A stretch of DNA of 5,427 nt from Verrucomicrobiota bacterium (GCA_027297085.1 JAPUIL010000713.1:1-5427), one strand, 5' to 3'. Shown: positions 1-5,427, counted from the stretch's first letter. The notes: a model not told the origin generated them from the letters alone. A program made the numbers and translations.

Positions 1-1
1 C

Positions 2-493
2 TTTGTCACTTTTATCGAGGTTCTTAAAGACCGTGGTCAGCCGGATCTTGAAGTAGAGCCTGGTATCACGCCTGGTGACTACTTGAAAGGTTTCCTATTG
101 GGGACACGAGCCGCACTTCACGAGAAAGGCCGCCAGTCCATCAGCATCACAGTCAACGAAATCACACCTTTCACGGTCGGTATGCTCATCGCTCTCTACG
201 AAAGAGCCGTCGGACTTTACGCATCTCTGGTAGGAATCAATGCCTACCACCAGCCAGGAGTTGAAGCTGGTAAAAAAGCCGCCACCGAAATCCTTGAGCT
301 TCAGTCCAAGGTGGTAAATCATCTTTCAAGCCAGCCGGGAGTAACCTTTACGGCAGAGACGTTGGAAGAAGCGATAGGAGAAGCGGAATCCGCAGAACTG
401 ATATTTAAAATCCTCGAGCACCTGGCAGCCAATCCTTCACGGGGCATCCTTCGCTCCGGCACCGGACCTTTATCTGAATTCAGCTGTCCCTGA
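2..493 (+). CDS. pgi: Glucose-6-phosphate isomerase, C-terminal part (5' end outside window)
   Basis: This is the last 163 residues of phosphoglucose isomerase, the cytoplasmic enzyme that interconverts glucose-6-phosphate and fructose-6-phosphate in glycolysis and gluconeogenesis. The frame is open from base 2 to the TGA at 491-493, and no real start is present; the TTG at base 83 is internal. The diagnostic stretch is [12 protein letters not shown] followed by [13 protein letters not shown] (about bases 236-274). This matches the second PROSITE-type PGI signature, which in E. coli and animals has LYEH and INSFDQWGVELGK, and it includes the catalytic Lys of the GK pair. The YER and [12 protein letters not shown] variant is the form I recall from plastid, cyanobacterial and chlamydial PGIs. 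The full protein is usually about 520-550 residues, so roughly 70 percent is missing to the left. It appears to lead a tightly spaced gene cluster. Confidence 0.95.
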   Translation, partial: FVTFIEVLKDRGQPDLEVEPGITPGDYLKGFLLGTRAALHEKGRQSISITVNEITPFTVGMLIALYERAVGLYASLVGINAYHQPGVEAGKKAATEILELQSKVVNHLSSQPGVTFTAETLEEAIGEAESAELIFKILEHLAANPSRGILRSGTGPLSEFSCP

Positions 494-520
494 GCCTAAC
501 CACTCAATTTTGTTTTTCCT

Positions 521-1315
521 ATGAATGTATCCCTGCTGCTTCGCATCATTTGCCTGGTAGCAGTGGTCATTTCGGGAGGGTTGTATTTTCAGATTCGAGA
601 CCAAAAACTCCGTATCGAAGATAATCTCACACAATCCCGCATTGCTTTGCAGGATAAGCTGGAGGAAACCGCGTCTTTGAAATCCCGGGTACTGAATGCC
701 GAGGAGAGCAGCAAACAAATGAGCCAGTTGGCCGATGAGGAGATGGCGAAATCGAGAGGGTTTAAGGAGCAATTCGATGATTTGAGCAAAAAAGCCAATG
801 AAGCCATCGAAGCCCAGGATCGATCTGAAAAAGAAGTCAAAAAACTCAGTGCCGCCAACCGGGATCTCCAAAGGCAAATAATCAAGCTGGATGCTGCCGT
901 ACCTCCCCAGAATTGGCGTGAACAGCAGAACAAGCTTCAATCGCGACTCCTGCAACTGGAAGCTGAAAATTTCTCACTCAAAAAGTCTTTATCCGCTGTA
1001 GGACTATCCAGCTCCACTTCGAAGGAATCATTTCAGAAAACTCCCAACCGCCCGGTAAACAGCAAAATCCCGGTAGGATCGGTGATTCGGATTGGACCAA
1101 ATGGTGCTTTTGTGATTATTAGTTATGGCCGCCAAAAAGGAGCCGTTGAAGGGCAAGCCTTGAGAATTCTAAGAGATCAACAAACCGTGGGGCTTGTCAG
1201 TCTTACTCAAATCACAAACGATTTCAGTATTGCCCAGATACTCTCCTCCACTAACACTGGAAGCAATTTAAGTGTGCCGGATATTCAGATCGGAGACTCC
1301 GCCCACTTGGAATAG
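521..1315 (+). CDS. Membrane-anchored coiled-coil protein with C-terminal beta-rich domain, function unknown
   Basis: I do not recognise a named family for this 264-residue protein. Residues 4-23 are hydrophobic and begin with a single Arg, which suggests an uncleaved signal anchor. Residues 24-125 are charged, Glu/Lys/Gln/Ala-rich and heptad-like, typical of a long coiled coil. A VPPQNW break at 127-132 is followed by a second coil at 133-157. Residues 160-182 form a Ser/Thr/Pro linker. Residues 183-264 are rich in Val, Ile and Gly (VGSVIRIGPNGAFVIISYG, then KGAVEGQALRILR and a final IGDSAHLE) and look like a compact beta-barrel or SH3-like domain. The order TM, coiled coil, small beta domain resembles MreC in outline, but I see no MreC signature. 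It starts 27 bases after pgi with no Shine-Dalgarno sequence, and a lipoprotein gene follows 11 bases after its stop. It probably projects into the periplasm, perhaps as an envelope scaffold; this is inference. Confidence 0.8.
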   Translation: MNVSLLLRIICLVAVVISGGLYFQIRDQKLRIEDNLTQSRIALQDKLEETASLKSRVLNAEESSKQMSQLADEEMAKSRGFKEQFDDLSKKANEAIEAQDRSEKEVKKLSAANRDLQRQIIKLDAAVPPQNWREQQNKLQSRLLQLEAENFSLKKSLSAVGLSSSTSKESFQKTPNRPVNSKIPVGSVIRIGPNGAFVIISYGRQKGAVEGQALRILRDQQTVGLVSLTQITNDFSIAQILSSTNTGSNLSVPDIQIGDSAHLE

Positions 1316-1326
1316 TCACAGAAACC

Positions 1327-1488
1327 ATGAAAATCGTTCGCTTCATCCTATCTTTCCTAACGGTAGCATCCGGCCTTCTTCTCTTCGCTGGTTGTGAAGA
1401 AAAAAGCCCCTACGATACTTCTATCCCCTGGAGTAGACCTGCTGATTGGGAGCAACAATTACCAGGTGTCGGAAATCCTGGTCGTTGA
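1327..1488 (+). CDS. Small lipoprotein (53 aa), function unknown
   Basis: This is a 53-residue reading frame from ATG to TGA. The N-terminus has two basic residues (K2, R5), then a hydrophobic stretch from F6 to F20. A lipobox-like LFAGC ends at Cys23, where signal peptidase II would cleave and lipid would be attached. The acidic residues EE after the Cys (24-25) do not give the classical Asp+2 inner-membrane signal. The mature peptide would be only about 31 residues, with a distinctive Pro/Trp segment IPWSRPADWE at residues 33-42 and a Gly-Pro-rich end. I recall similar tiny Pro-Trp lipoproteins in Verrucomicrobia, but I cannot confirm a family here. It sits 11 bases after the coiled-coil gene and 10 bases before rsmI, so it is probably cotranscribed with both. 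Its short length makes it easy for gene callers to miss. The lipobox and the tight gene packing are the main support. Confidence 0.72.
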   Translation: MKIVRFILSFLTVASGLLLFAGCEEKSPYDTSIPWSRPADWEQQLPGVGNPGR

Positions 1489-1498
1489 TTAGCCAACT

Positions 1499-2215
1499 AT
1501 GACCCAAAGTGACGGGGACAAAACCCCATTACAGGCCGGCCTTTATCTGGTAGCTACCCCTATTGGCAACCTGAAAGACGTTTCGCCTAGGGCGCTGGAA
1601 ATCCTAAGTACTTGCGATTTGATTGCCTGCGAGGATACGCGTACCTCGGCAAAGCTGCTCAATCATTACGATCTGCATAAACCGCTCGTCAGTTATCACG
1701 ATCACAATGAAATCCAACAAGCCCAGGTATTGGCGGACAAAATCCAGTCAGGACAGGCGGTTGCCTTGATTTCTGATGCAGGCACACCCACAATAAGCGA
1801 TCCCGGCTTTCGCATCGTCAGGGAGTGTCAAAAACGACAACTGCATGTCTCCCCAATTCCTGGACCCTCCGCTGTACTGGCTGCCCTGAGTGCATCCGGC
1901 CTACCCTCCGATTCCTTTACGTATACCGGTTTCTTACCAGCCAAGTCCGCGGCCAGAAAACGATTCTTCGAAGACATCAAAAACGCACCGCGCACCCATG
2001 TGCTTTTCGAATCCAATCACCGAATCCTAAAGTTTCTGGACGATTTCCTGGAGGTGCTTGGCTCGAACCGCGTACTGTGCGTCGCTCGGGAGTTAACAAA
2101 AATGCATGAGACAATTTTTAGCGGTCCGGCGGGGCAGATTGTTGAACAGGTAAAAAGCCGTTCTCAAAAAGGTGAGTTTGTTGTGGTTATAGCACCCGCT
2201 GACTTTGAACTGTAA
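1499..2215 (+). CDS. rsmI: 16S rRNA (cytidine-1402-2'-O)-methyltransferase RsmI
   Basis: RsmI uses S-adenosylmethionine to methylate the 2'-O ribose of C1402 in 16S rRNA, in the decoding centre, where it affects initiation and fidelity. The 238-residue product carries the family's motifs in order: ATPIGNL (19-25), ACEDTRTS (43-50), SYHDHNE (65-71), SDAGTP with ISDPG (92-103), PIPGPSA (119-125), GLPSDSF (134-140), GFLPAKS (144-150), FESNHR (170-175), ARELTKMHE (196-204) and KGEFVVVI (224-231). These place it in the tetrapyrrole methylase superfamily. E. coli RsmI has 286 residues; this protein stops right after the catalytic fold and lacks the C-terminal helical extension of about 50 residues. 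The ATG at 1499 leaves a normal short leader before the first strand, and there is no Shine-Dalgarno sequence. Its TAA overlaps the next gene's ATG by one base, implying coupled translation. Confidence 0.96.
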   Translation: MTQSDGDKTPLQAGLYLVATPIGNLKDVSPRALEILSTCDLIACEDTRTSAKLLNHYDLHKPLVSYHDHNEIQQAQVLADKIQSGQAVALISDAGTPTISDPGFRIVRECQKRQLHVSPIPGPSAVLAALSASGLPSDSFTYTGFLPAKSAARKRFFEDIKNAPRTHVLFESNHRILKFLDDFLEVLGSNRVLCVARELTKMHETIFSGPAGQIVEQVKSRSQKGEFVVVIAPADFEL

Positions 2216-2220
2216 TGATG
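2213..2220 (+). other. Stop-start overlap (TAATG) between rsmI and the Ppx/GppA gene
   Basis: The rsmI TAA at 2213-2215 shares its last A with an ATG at 2215-2217, and a second in-frame ATG follows immediately at 2218-2220. No Shine-Dalgarno sequence is present within about 15 bases upstream. Such an overlap usually means a terminating ribosome re-initiates on the downstream gene, tying the two protein yields together. Either ATG could be used, changing the product by a single Met. Confidence 0.8.
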
Positions 2221-3165
2221 AATCGACCACAAGGTCCCATTGCAGCAGCACTGGATATCGGAAGTAATACCATTAAAATGCTAGTGGTTGAAAAAACGCC
2301 AGACGGTCTGAAAAAGCTGGCCGAAAACACCAGCGAAACTCGTATTAGCCAAGGAATTAGTCAGGAGCATCCGGAACTTACCGAAGCAAGTATGAGTCGA
2401 GCCCTGGAAGTAATTGGCGATCTCTACCGGGAAATGCGGAGTTTCCATCCGGTCTTTACTCGGATTGTCGCAACCAGCGCGGTTCGAGACGCGGCTAACC
2501 GCTCAGTATTCGTGGGACGTGTTCTGGAAGAAACCGGTCAACACATGGATGTCATTTCCGGGGAAGAAGAAGCTCAACTAATTGGGAAAGGAGTTCTGAC
2601 CGATCCCGCCCTGGTTGATCAGAACGAGGTGATGATCTTTGATATGGGTGGAGGCAGTGTGGAATGTATCCATCTAAAAAACAGAACCATTGAAATGGCG
2701 AAGAGTTTGCCTTTGGGCGGTGTTCGTCTCATGGAAAAACATGTAGCGGATCCGTCACAACCACTGACGCAGAATGAAAAAAAGCGGGTAATTGAAACCG
2801 TTTTGGAAAAGGTCCAAGAACTCTCCCTCGATATAGAGAATCCTGAAAAAGCTCTGGCCGTTGGAGCCGGCGGCACCTGGGTCACTTCCAGGGCCATCCT
2901 CGCTCATCGCCAAGGAAAGACCCTTTCCGAAAGCAGTCCCTATCTGACGATTGAAGACATGAGATCGATATTTGAGGAAGCCTCGAATTACTCACTGGAT
3001 CGCCGTCTTCAGATTCCCAAATTGCCGCCCAATCGGGCAGACGTATTTCCAGTCACCTTGCTGGCACTCATCACTTTGAGTGAATGGGCCGGAATATCTC
3101 AGTTTTACCACTGCTTTCATAGTTTGCGTTATGGAGTTGCTTATGAGCTCTTGCGCACTACCTAA
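2215..3165 (+). CDS. Ppx/GppA-family phosphatase (exopolyphosphatase-like)
   Basis: This belongs to the Ppx/GppA family of cytoplasmic ASKHA-fold enzymes, which remove terminal phosphate from inorganic polyphosphate or convert pppGpp to ppGpp. The 316 residues correspond to the two ATPase-like domains only; the HD-type C-terminal domain of E. coli Ppx and GppA (about 500 residues) is absent, as is common in short bacterial members. Visible motifs are the phosphate-1 loop ALDIGSNTIKMLV (12-24), ATSAVRDAAN (86-95), ISGEEEA with the expected catalytic Glu region (114-120), phosphate-2 loop FDMGGGSVE (142-150), PLGGVRL (166-172), VGAGGT (216-221), NRADVFPV (273-280) and SLRYGVAYELL near the end (303-313). 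Sequence alone cannot separate polyphosphatase from pppGpp hydrolase activity, so I give no gene symbol. It overlaps rsmI by one base and ends the tightly packed upstream cluster. Confidence 0.92.
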   Translation: MMNRPQGPIAAALDIGSNTIKMLVVEKTPDGLKKLAENTSETRISQGISQEHPELTEASMSRALEVIGDLYREMRSFHPVFTRIVATSAVRDAANRSVFVGRVLEETGQHMDVISGEEEAQLIGKGVLTDPALVDQNEVMIFDMGGGSVECIHLKNRTIEMAKSLPLGGVRLMEKHVADPSQPLTQNEKKRVIETVLEKVQELSLDIENPEKALAVGAGGTWVTSRAILAHRQGKTLSESSPYLTIEDMRSIFEEASNYSLDRRLQIPKLPPNRADVFPVTLLALITLSEWAGISQFYHCFHSLRYGVAYELLRTT

Positions 3166-3235
3166 TTCAGACCAACGAAAGCTTGAGCCCGGCCAGAACG
3201 AATGATTTATTGAAGCTCAAATCCTCTACCAAGCT

Positions 3236-3748
3236 ATGAAAATCAATGTTAGAGAAGCACGGTCTTCGGACGTCGCCGCAATTACTGAAATATTCGTTGC
3301 CTCCTGGCAATCAACCTACGCGGACATTATTCCCGGATCACTCCTGAATACCATGACCCCGGAATCGCTGGTTGCCGAATGGACTGAAAAAGTCGATGCG
3401 GACCAAGAACTTGTCTACGTGGCTGAGACCGAGGAAGGCATTATCGGATTCGCTCATTTGGGACAAAATTTGGATGAAGATCTGAAAGAAGAAAAATTGG
3501 ATTTAGTCGAGCTCCACGCCTTGTATTTTCATCCCTCCTCTGTCAATCAGGGGTTGGGAAGCGAGATGTGGGGAATCCTTGAAGAAGGGTTGATTGGGAA
3601 ATTGGTCGTCCTTTGGACTTTGGAAGAAAACCGGCCGGCCCACCACTTCTATATCAAGCATGGATTCGAACAGGATCTGGTCGAAGGAAAGTTTCATTTC
3701 AGAGATCAATCCTTTCCAAAGTTGAGATACCGGAAATTGATAAGCTAA
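3236..3748 (+). CDS. GNAT-family N-acetyltransferase
   Basis: This 170-residue protein has the Gcn5-related acetyltransferase fold, which transfers an acetyl group from acetyl-CoA to an amine; the substrate cannot be told from sequence. It opens with the usual first strand, VREARSSDVAAI (5-16), and has an aromatic segment ASWQSTYADIIP (22-33) common in this subgroup. The strand before the cofactor site is VYVAETEEGIIGFAHLG (60-76). Motif A runs from ELHALYFHP into NQGLGSEMW (92-112); the pyrophosphate loop is QGLGS, where many relatives have a basic residue followed by GxGxG/A. Motif B is WTLEENRPAHHFYIKHGF (127-144), with the conserved Asn and the Tyr that usually acts as general acid. The length is typical. 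It follows the Ppx gene by 70 bases, so it may have its own promoter, and it precedes sufE by 56 bases. Confidence 0.93.
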   Translation: MKINVREARSSDVAAITEIFVASWQSTYADIIPGSLLNTMTPESLVAEWTEKVDADQELVYVAETEEGIIGFAHLGQNLDEDLKEEKLDLVELHALYFHPSSVNQGLGSEMWGILEEGLIGKLVVLWTLEENRPAHHFYIKHGFEQDLVEGKFHFRDQSFPKLRYRKLIS

Positions 3749-3804
3749 ATTTTGAATTGCGGCATTGCGCTCTGGCAAAAGATCCATTCGTTTCTCACGA
3801 TTCT

Positions 3805-4233
3805 ATGGCAATGACAATCCAGGAAAAACGCGACCGCATCGTGGAAGAAATGTCGTTATTCGACGACTCCTACGAACGTTTCGGCTATATCATCGAAAAA
3901 GGCAAGAAGGCGGAAGGCCTTGCCGATGATTTCAAAACGGATGCATTTCGAATCGAAGGATGCATGTCCAATCTTTTTTTGGTACCCGAATTTAAAGACG
4001 GACGTTGTTTTTACAGCTCTGACTCGGATTCTCCTATCACTCATGGAATCACGCATTTATTATGTGGACTCTACAGTGGCCACACGCCGGAAGACATTTT
4101 GAGTGTGGACCCGGTTTTTCTCTCTGAAGTCGGTATCACCCAACACTTGTCAAGCAATCGCCGAAACGGGCTCTCCAACGTTACCGCTAAAATCTTGGGA
4201 TACGCGGAACTGCAGAAATCCAAATCTGCCTGA
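3805..4233 (+). CDS. sufE: SufE-family cysteine desulfuration (sulfur acceptor) protein
   Basis: SufE accepts persulfide sulfur from the cysteine desulfurase SufS, stimulates that enzyme and passes sulfur on for Fe-S cluster assembly in the cytoplasm. The 142-residue product matches E. coli SufE in length (138) and in motif order: a helical start ending SYERFGYIIEKG (22-33), the active-site loop EGCMSNLFLV (51-60) with Cys53 in the place of E. coli Cys51, DSDSPITHGI (73-82), LYSGHTPEDIL (89-99) and QHLSSNRRNGL (113-123) with the conserved Arg119. Extra cysteines occur at 68 and 87. I chose ATG 3805; ATG 3811 is equally plausible and removes two residues. The frame stays open upstream to about 3613 inside the acetyltransferase gene, but homology begins only near 3811. 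No sufS, sufB, sufC or sufD is in the window, so this is an isolated sufE. Confidence 0.93.
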   Translation: MAMTIQEKRDRIVEEMSLFDDSYERFGYIIEKGKKAEGLADDFKTDAFRIEGCMSNLFLVPEFKDGRCFYSSDSDSPITHGITHLLCGLYSGHTPEDILSVDPVFLSEVGITQHLSSNRRNGLSNVTAKILGYAELQKSKSA

Positions 4234-4255
4234 CAATCAAATTGGGTATAAATCC
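4234..4255. other. Convergent gene junction without visible terminator
   Basis: Only 22 bases separate the stop of the rightward sufE gene from the stop of the leftward peptidase gene. I looked for a hairpin followed by a T-run in either direction and found only a 4-bp stem (CAAT, 3-base loop, ATTG at 4234-4244) and a 5-bp stem inside the end of sufE (4212-4216 with 4225-4229), neither with a T-tract. Termination here may be Rho-dependent, or the transcripts may overlap. Confidence 0.6.
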
Positions 4256-5427
4256 CTATTCCAGGTCAGCCGTTTCCTCGGAGATCTCCGCAGCCGCGCT
4301 AACGGTATTACCGTGGCCAGGTTGAGGTGCAATGGGATTAACCGGCGGATAGGTTTCGCCCTTAACATGCACCTCCAGCCATCGCTCGATTTCCCAAAGC
4401 ATATGCATTATCGAATCATACCCTCGGAATGAATGACCTTCATTGGGGAATTGAATATAACGAGCCTGACCTCCTATACCGTTTAAGGCATGAAACAACC
4501 GTTCACTTTGCATAGGGTAAGTCCCGGGATTCCTGTCTTCCATTCCATGAAACAGCAGTAAGGGTTCGTTAATAAGGGGTGCATTTAGAAACGGAGACAT
4601 TTCCAGATAAACCTTTGGTGCGCGCCATAGGTCACGCTCTTCGGACTGAAATCCAAACGGTGTAAGGGTGCGGTTGTAAGAGCCACTGCGGGCAATCCCT
4701 GCACAGAACAAATCTGAATGAGCCAGAAGATTAGCTGTCATGAATGCCCCGTAACTATGACCTCCAAGCGCTATCTTTCCTTTTTCACTCACACCTTGGC
4801 GAACGAGTTCACGTACCGCGGCCCTGGCAGAGTCAACTAGCTGGGGTATAAACGAATCATTCGGATTGTTACGGCCTTCTGCAATTATGGGCATAGCCGG
4901 GTCATCCAAAACAGCGTATCCACGCAATACCCAAATAATAGGACGATTCCAACGTCCCTTAATGAACTGGTAGGGAGACTTTTTCAACTGGCTGGCATTT
5001 TCTGCCGTCTGGTAAGCACGAGGGTAAGCCCAAACCAAGGTTGGCAACGGACCATCTCTCTTGGCATTGTATCCTTCAGGTAGATACAAGTTCGCCGTTA
5101 AGTTGAGACGATCGGAGCGTTTATAGCGCAATAGGCGGCGTTGAATATTTGCCAATTCGGGAACGGGATTTTCGACATGAGTTATCTGCGAGTGAAACTT
5201 TTCCTTGTCGTTCCATAGATAATAATTAGGCGGAGTGGTTTTTGACTCTCGTACGACCAAAATCTCTTCGAATTCCGTATCCATTAAAGTGATCGGAGTT
5301 TCGAAATACGGTTTCTTCGAGCGGAAGAGCCTTTTTTTCCGTTTGGTTTTTAGATTAAATCTATCGAGAAACGGACGATCTCCTTCAAGTGAGGCACCTT
5401 CACCTATTAGGTACATATGCTCCCCTG
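4256..5427 (-). CDS. S9-family serine peptidase, glutamyl endopeptidase-like, C-terminal part (5' end outside window)
   Basis: The leftward frame is open from the right edge to TAG at 4256-4258. The ATG at 5414-5416 is internal, because codons for Gly-Glu-His precede it and the sequence around it is blade-like propeller (YLIGEGAS, then PFLDRFNLKT). Residues below count from that Met. Residues 1 to about 85 are the end of a beta-propeller, and about 86-350 form an alpha/beta-hydrolase domain. The nucleophile is in GGHSYGAFMTANLLAH (Ser221, about base 4755), the acid is Asp294 in GMEDRNPGTYPMQ, and the base is His328 in NEGHSFRG. LVWAYPRAYQT (127-137), PIIAEG (176-181), NDSFIPQLVDSA (186-197) and IARSGSYNRTLTPFGFQ (241-257) closely resemble the chloroplast glutamyl endopeptidase (CGEP) branch of prolyl oligopeptidases, which cuts after Glu. 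Bacterial relatives are about 800 residues and usually exported; no leader is visible here. A Pro-rich, acidic tail (351-386) follows the catalytic domain. Confidence 0.92.
   Translation of the reverse strand, partial: GEHMYLIGEGASLEGDRPFLDRFNLKTKRKKRLFRSKKPYFETPITLMDTEFEEILVVRESKTTPPNYYLWNDKEKFHSQITHVENPVPELANIQRRLLRYKRSDRLNLTANLYLPEGYNAKRDGPLPTLVWAYPRAYQTAENASQLKKSPYQFIKGRWNRPIIWVLRGYAVLDDPAMPIIAEGRNNPNDSFIPQLVDSARAAVRELVRQGVSEKGKIALGGHSYGAFMTANLLAHSDLFCAGIARSGSYNRTLTPFGFQSEERDLWRAPKVYLEMSPFLNAPLINEPLLLFHGMEDRNPGTYPMQSERLFHALNGIGGQARYIQFPNEGHSFRGYDSIMHMLWEIERWLEVHVKGETYPPVNPIAPQPGHGNTVSAAAEISEETADLE

Noticed and set aside
470..955. A 161-codon open frame on the minus strand opposite the coiled-coil gene, with Leu/Phe-rich sequence.
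   Set aside because: The hydrophobic residues are what antisense reading of Glu/Lys/Gln-rich coiled-coil codons produces. There is no domain or start signal, and it overlaps a well-supported gene on the plus strand.
3166..3235. Possible promoter (TTGAGC at 3183-3188, 17 bases, TTTATT at 3206-3211) and a 6-bp inverted repeat (TTGAGC 3183-3188 with GCTCAA 3215-3220).
   Set aside because: Both hexamers match the sigma-70 consensus at only four of six positions. The stem has a 26-base loop and no T-tract. This is chance level, although a promoter in this gap is plausible.
3751..3770. Short tandem-like repeat ATTGCGGC/ATTGCGCT in the gap before sufE.
   Set aside because: Only two copies of six identical bases, consistent with chance.
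3613..3804. Upstream extension of the SufE frame to a 206-residue protein.
   Set aside because: The extra 64 residues are an out-of-frame reading of the end of the acetyltransferase gene. SufE homology begins only near 3811, and starting at 3805 gives the family's normal length.
4212..4269. Weak hairpins near the sufE/peptidase junction (GCAGA with TCTGC; CTGAC 4230-4234 with GTCAG 4265-4269).
   Set aside because: The stems are five base pairs, with loops of 8 and 30 bases and no T-run on either strand, so they do not support a terminator.
4103..4432. A 109-codon plus-strand frame crossing the end of sufE and the end of the peptidase gene.
   Set aside because: It overlaps two well-supported genes in the wrong frame or strand, and the translation shows no recognisable motif.
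5332..5338. A run of seven A on the coding strand of the peptidase gene, a possible slippage or frameshift site.
   Set aside because: The frame reads correctly as CGEP-like protein on both sides. The run simply encodes a Lys/Arg-rich turn. A similar A7 at 2777-2783 in the Ppx gene is equally uneventful.

Overview
The window looks like ordinary chromosome from a Gram-negative bacterium, most likely a member of the Verrucomicrobiota (Opitutae-like) or a close PVC relative. This placement is an inference from remembered protein resemblance. The phosphoglucose isomerase and the S9 peptidase are both of the type shared with plastids, chlamydiae and Verrucomicrobia. There is also a very small lipoprotein ending in a Pro-Trp-rich tail, which I associate with that phylum. 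None of the six starts visible in the window has a recognisable Shine-Dalgarno sequence. No rRNA, tRNA, mobile element, CRISPR array or convincing terminator is visible.

Layout: six and a half genes run rightward and one partial gene runs leftward. Bases 2-493 are the C-terminal end of glucose-6-phosphate isomerase (pgi). Close behind come a membrane-anchored coiled-coil protein of unknown function (521-1315) and a 53-residue lipoprotein (1327-1488). They are followed by the 16S rRNA ribose methyltransferase RsmI (1499-2215) and a Ppx/GppA-family phosphatase (2215-3165) whose start overlaps the rsmI stop by one base. The gaps from pgi to ppx are 27, 11, 10 and -1 bases, so these five genes probably form one transcription unit. 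After a 70-base gap come a GNAT acetyltransferase (3236-3748) and a SufE-type sulfur acceptor (3805-4233). The SufE gene meets, tail to tail, a leftward S9-family glutamyl endopeptidase-like gene (4256 to the right edge), whose N-terminal part lies outside the window.

Functionally this is mostly housekeeping: glycolysis, ribosome maturation, polyphosphate or (p)ppGpp metabolism, Fe-S cluster assembly and protein turnover. The parts with no assigned function are the coiled-coil membrane protein and the tiny lipoprotein beside it. They are adjacent, 11 bases apart and both predicted to be envelope proteins, so they are the best candidates for something undescribed. I see no evidence of a defence system, a mobile island or another multi-gene novel system here.
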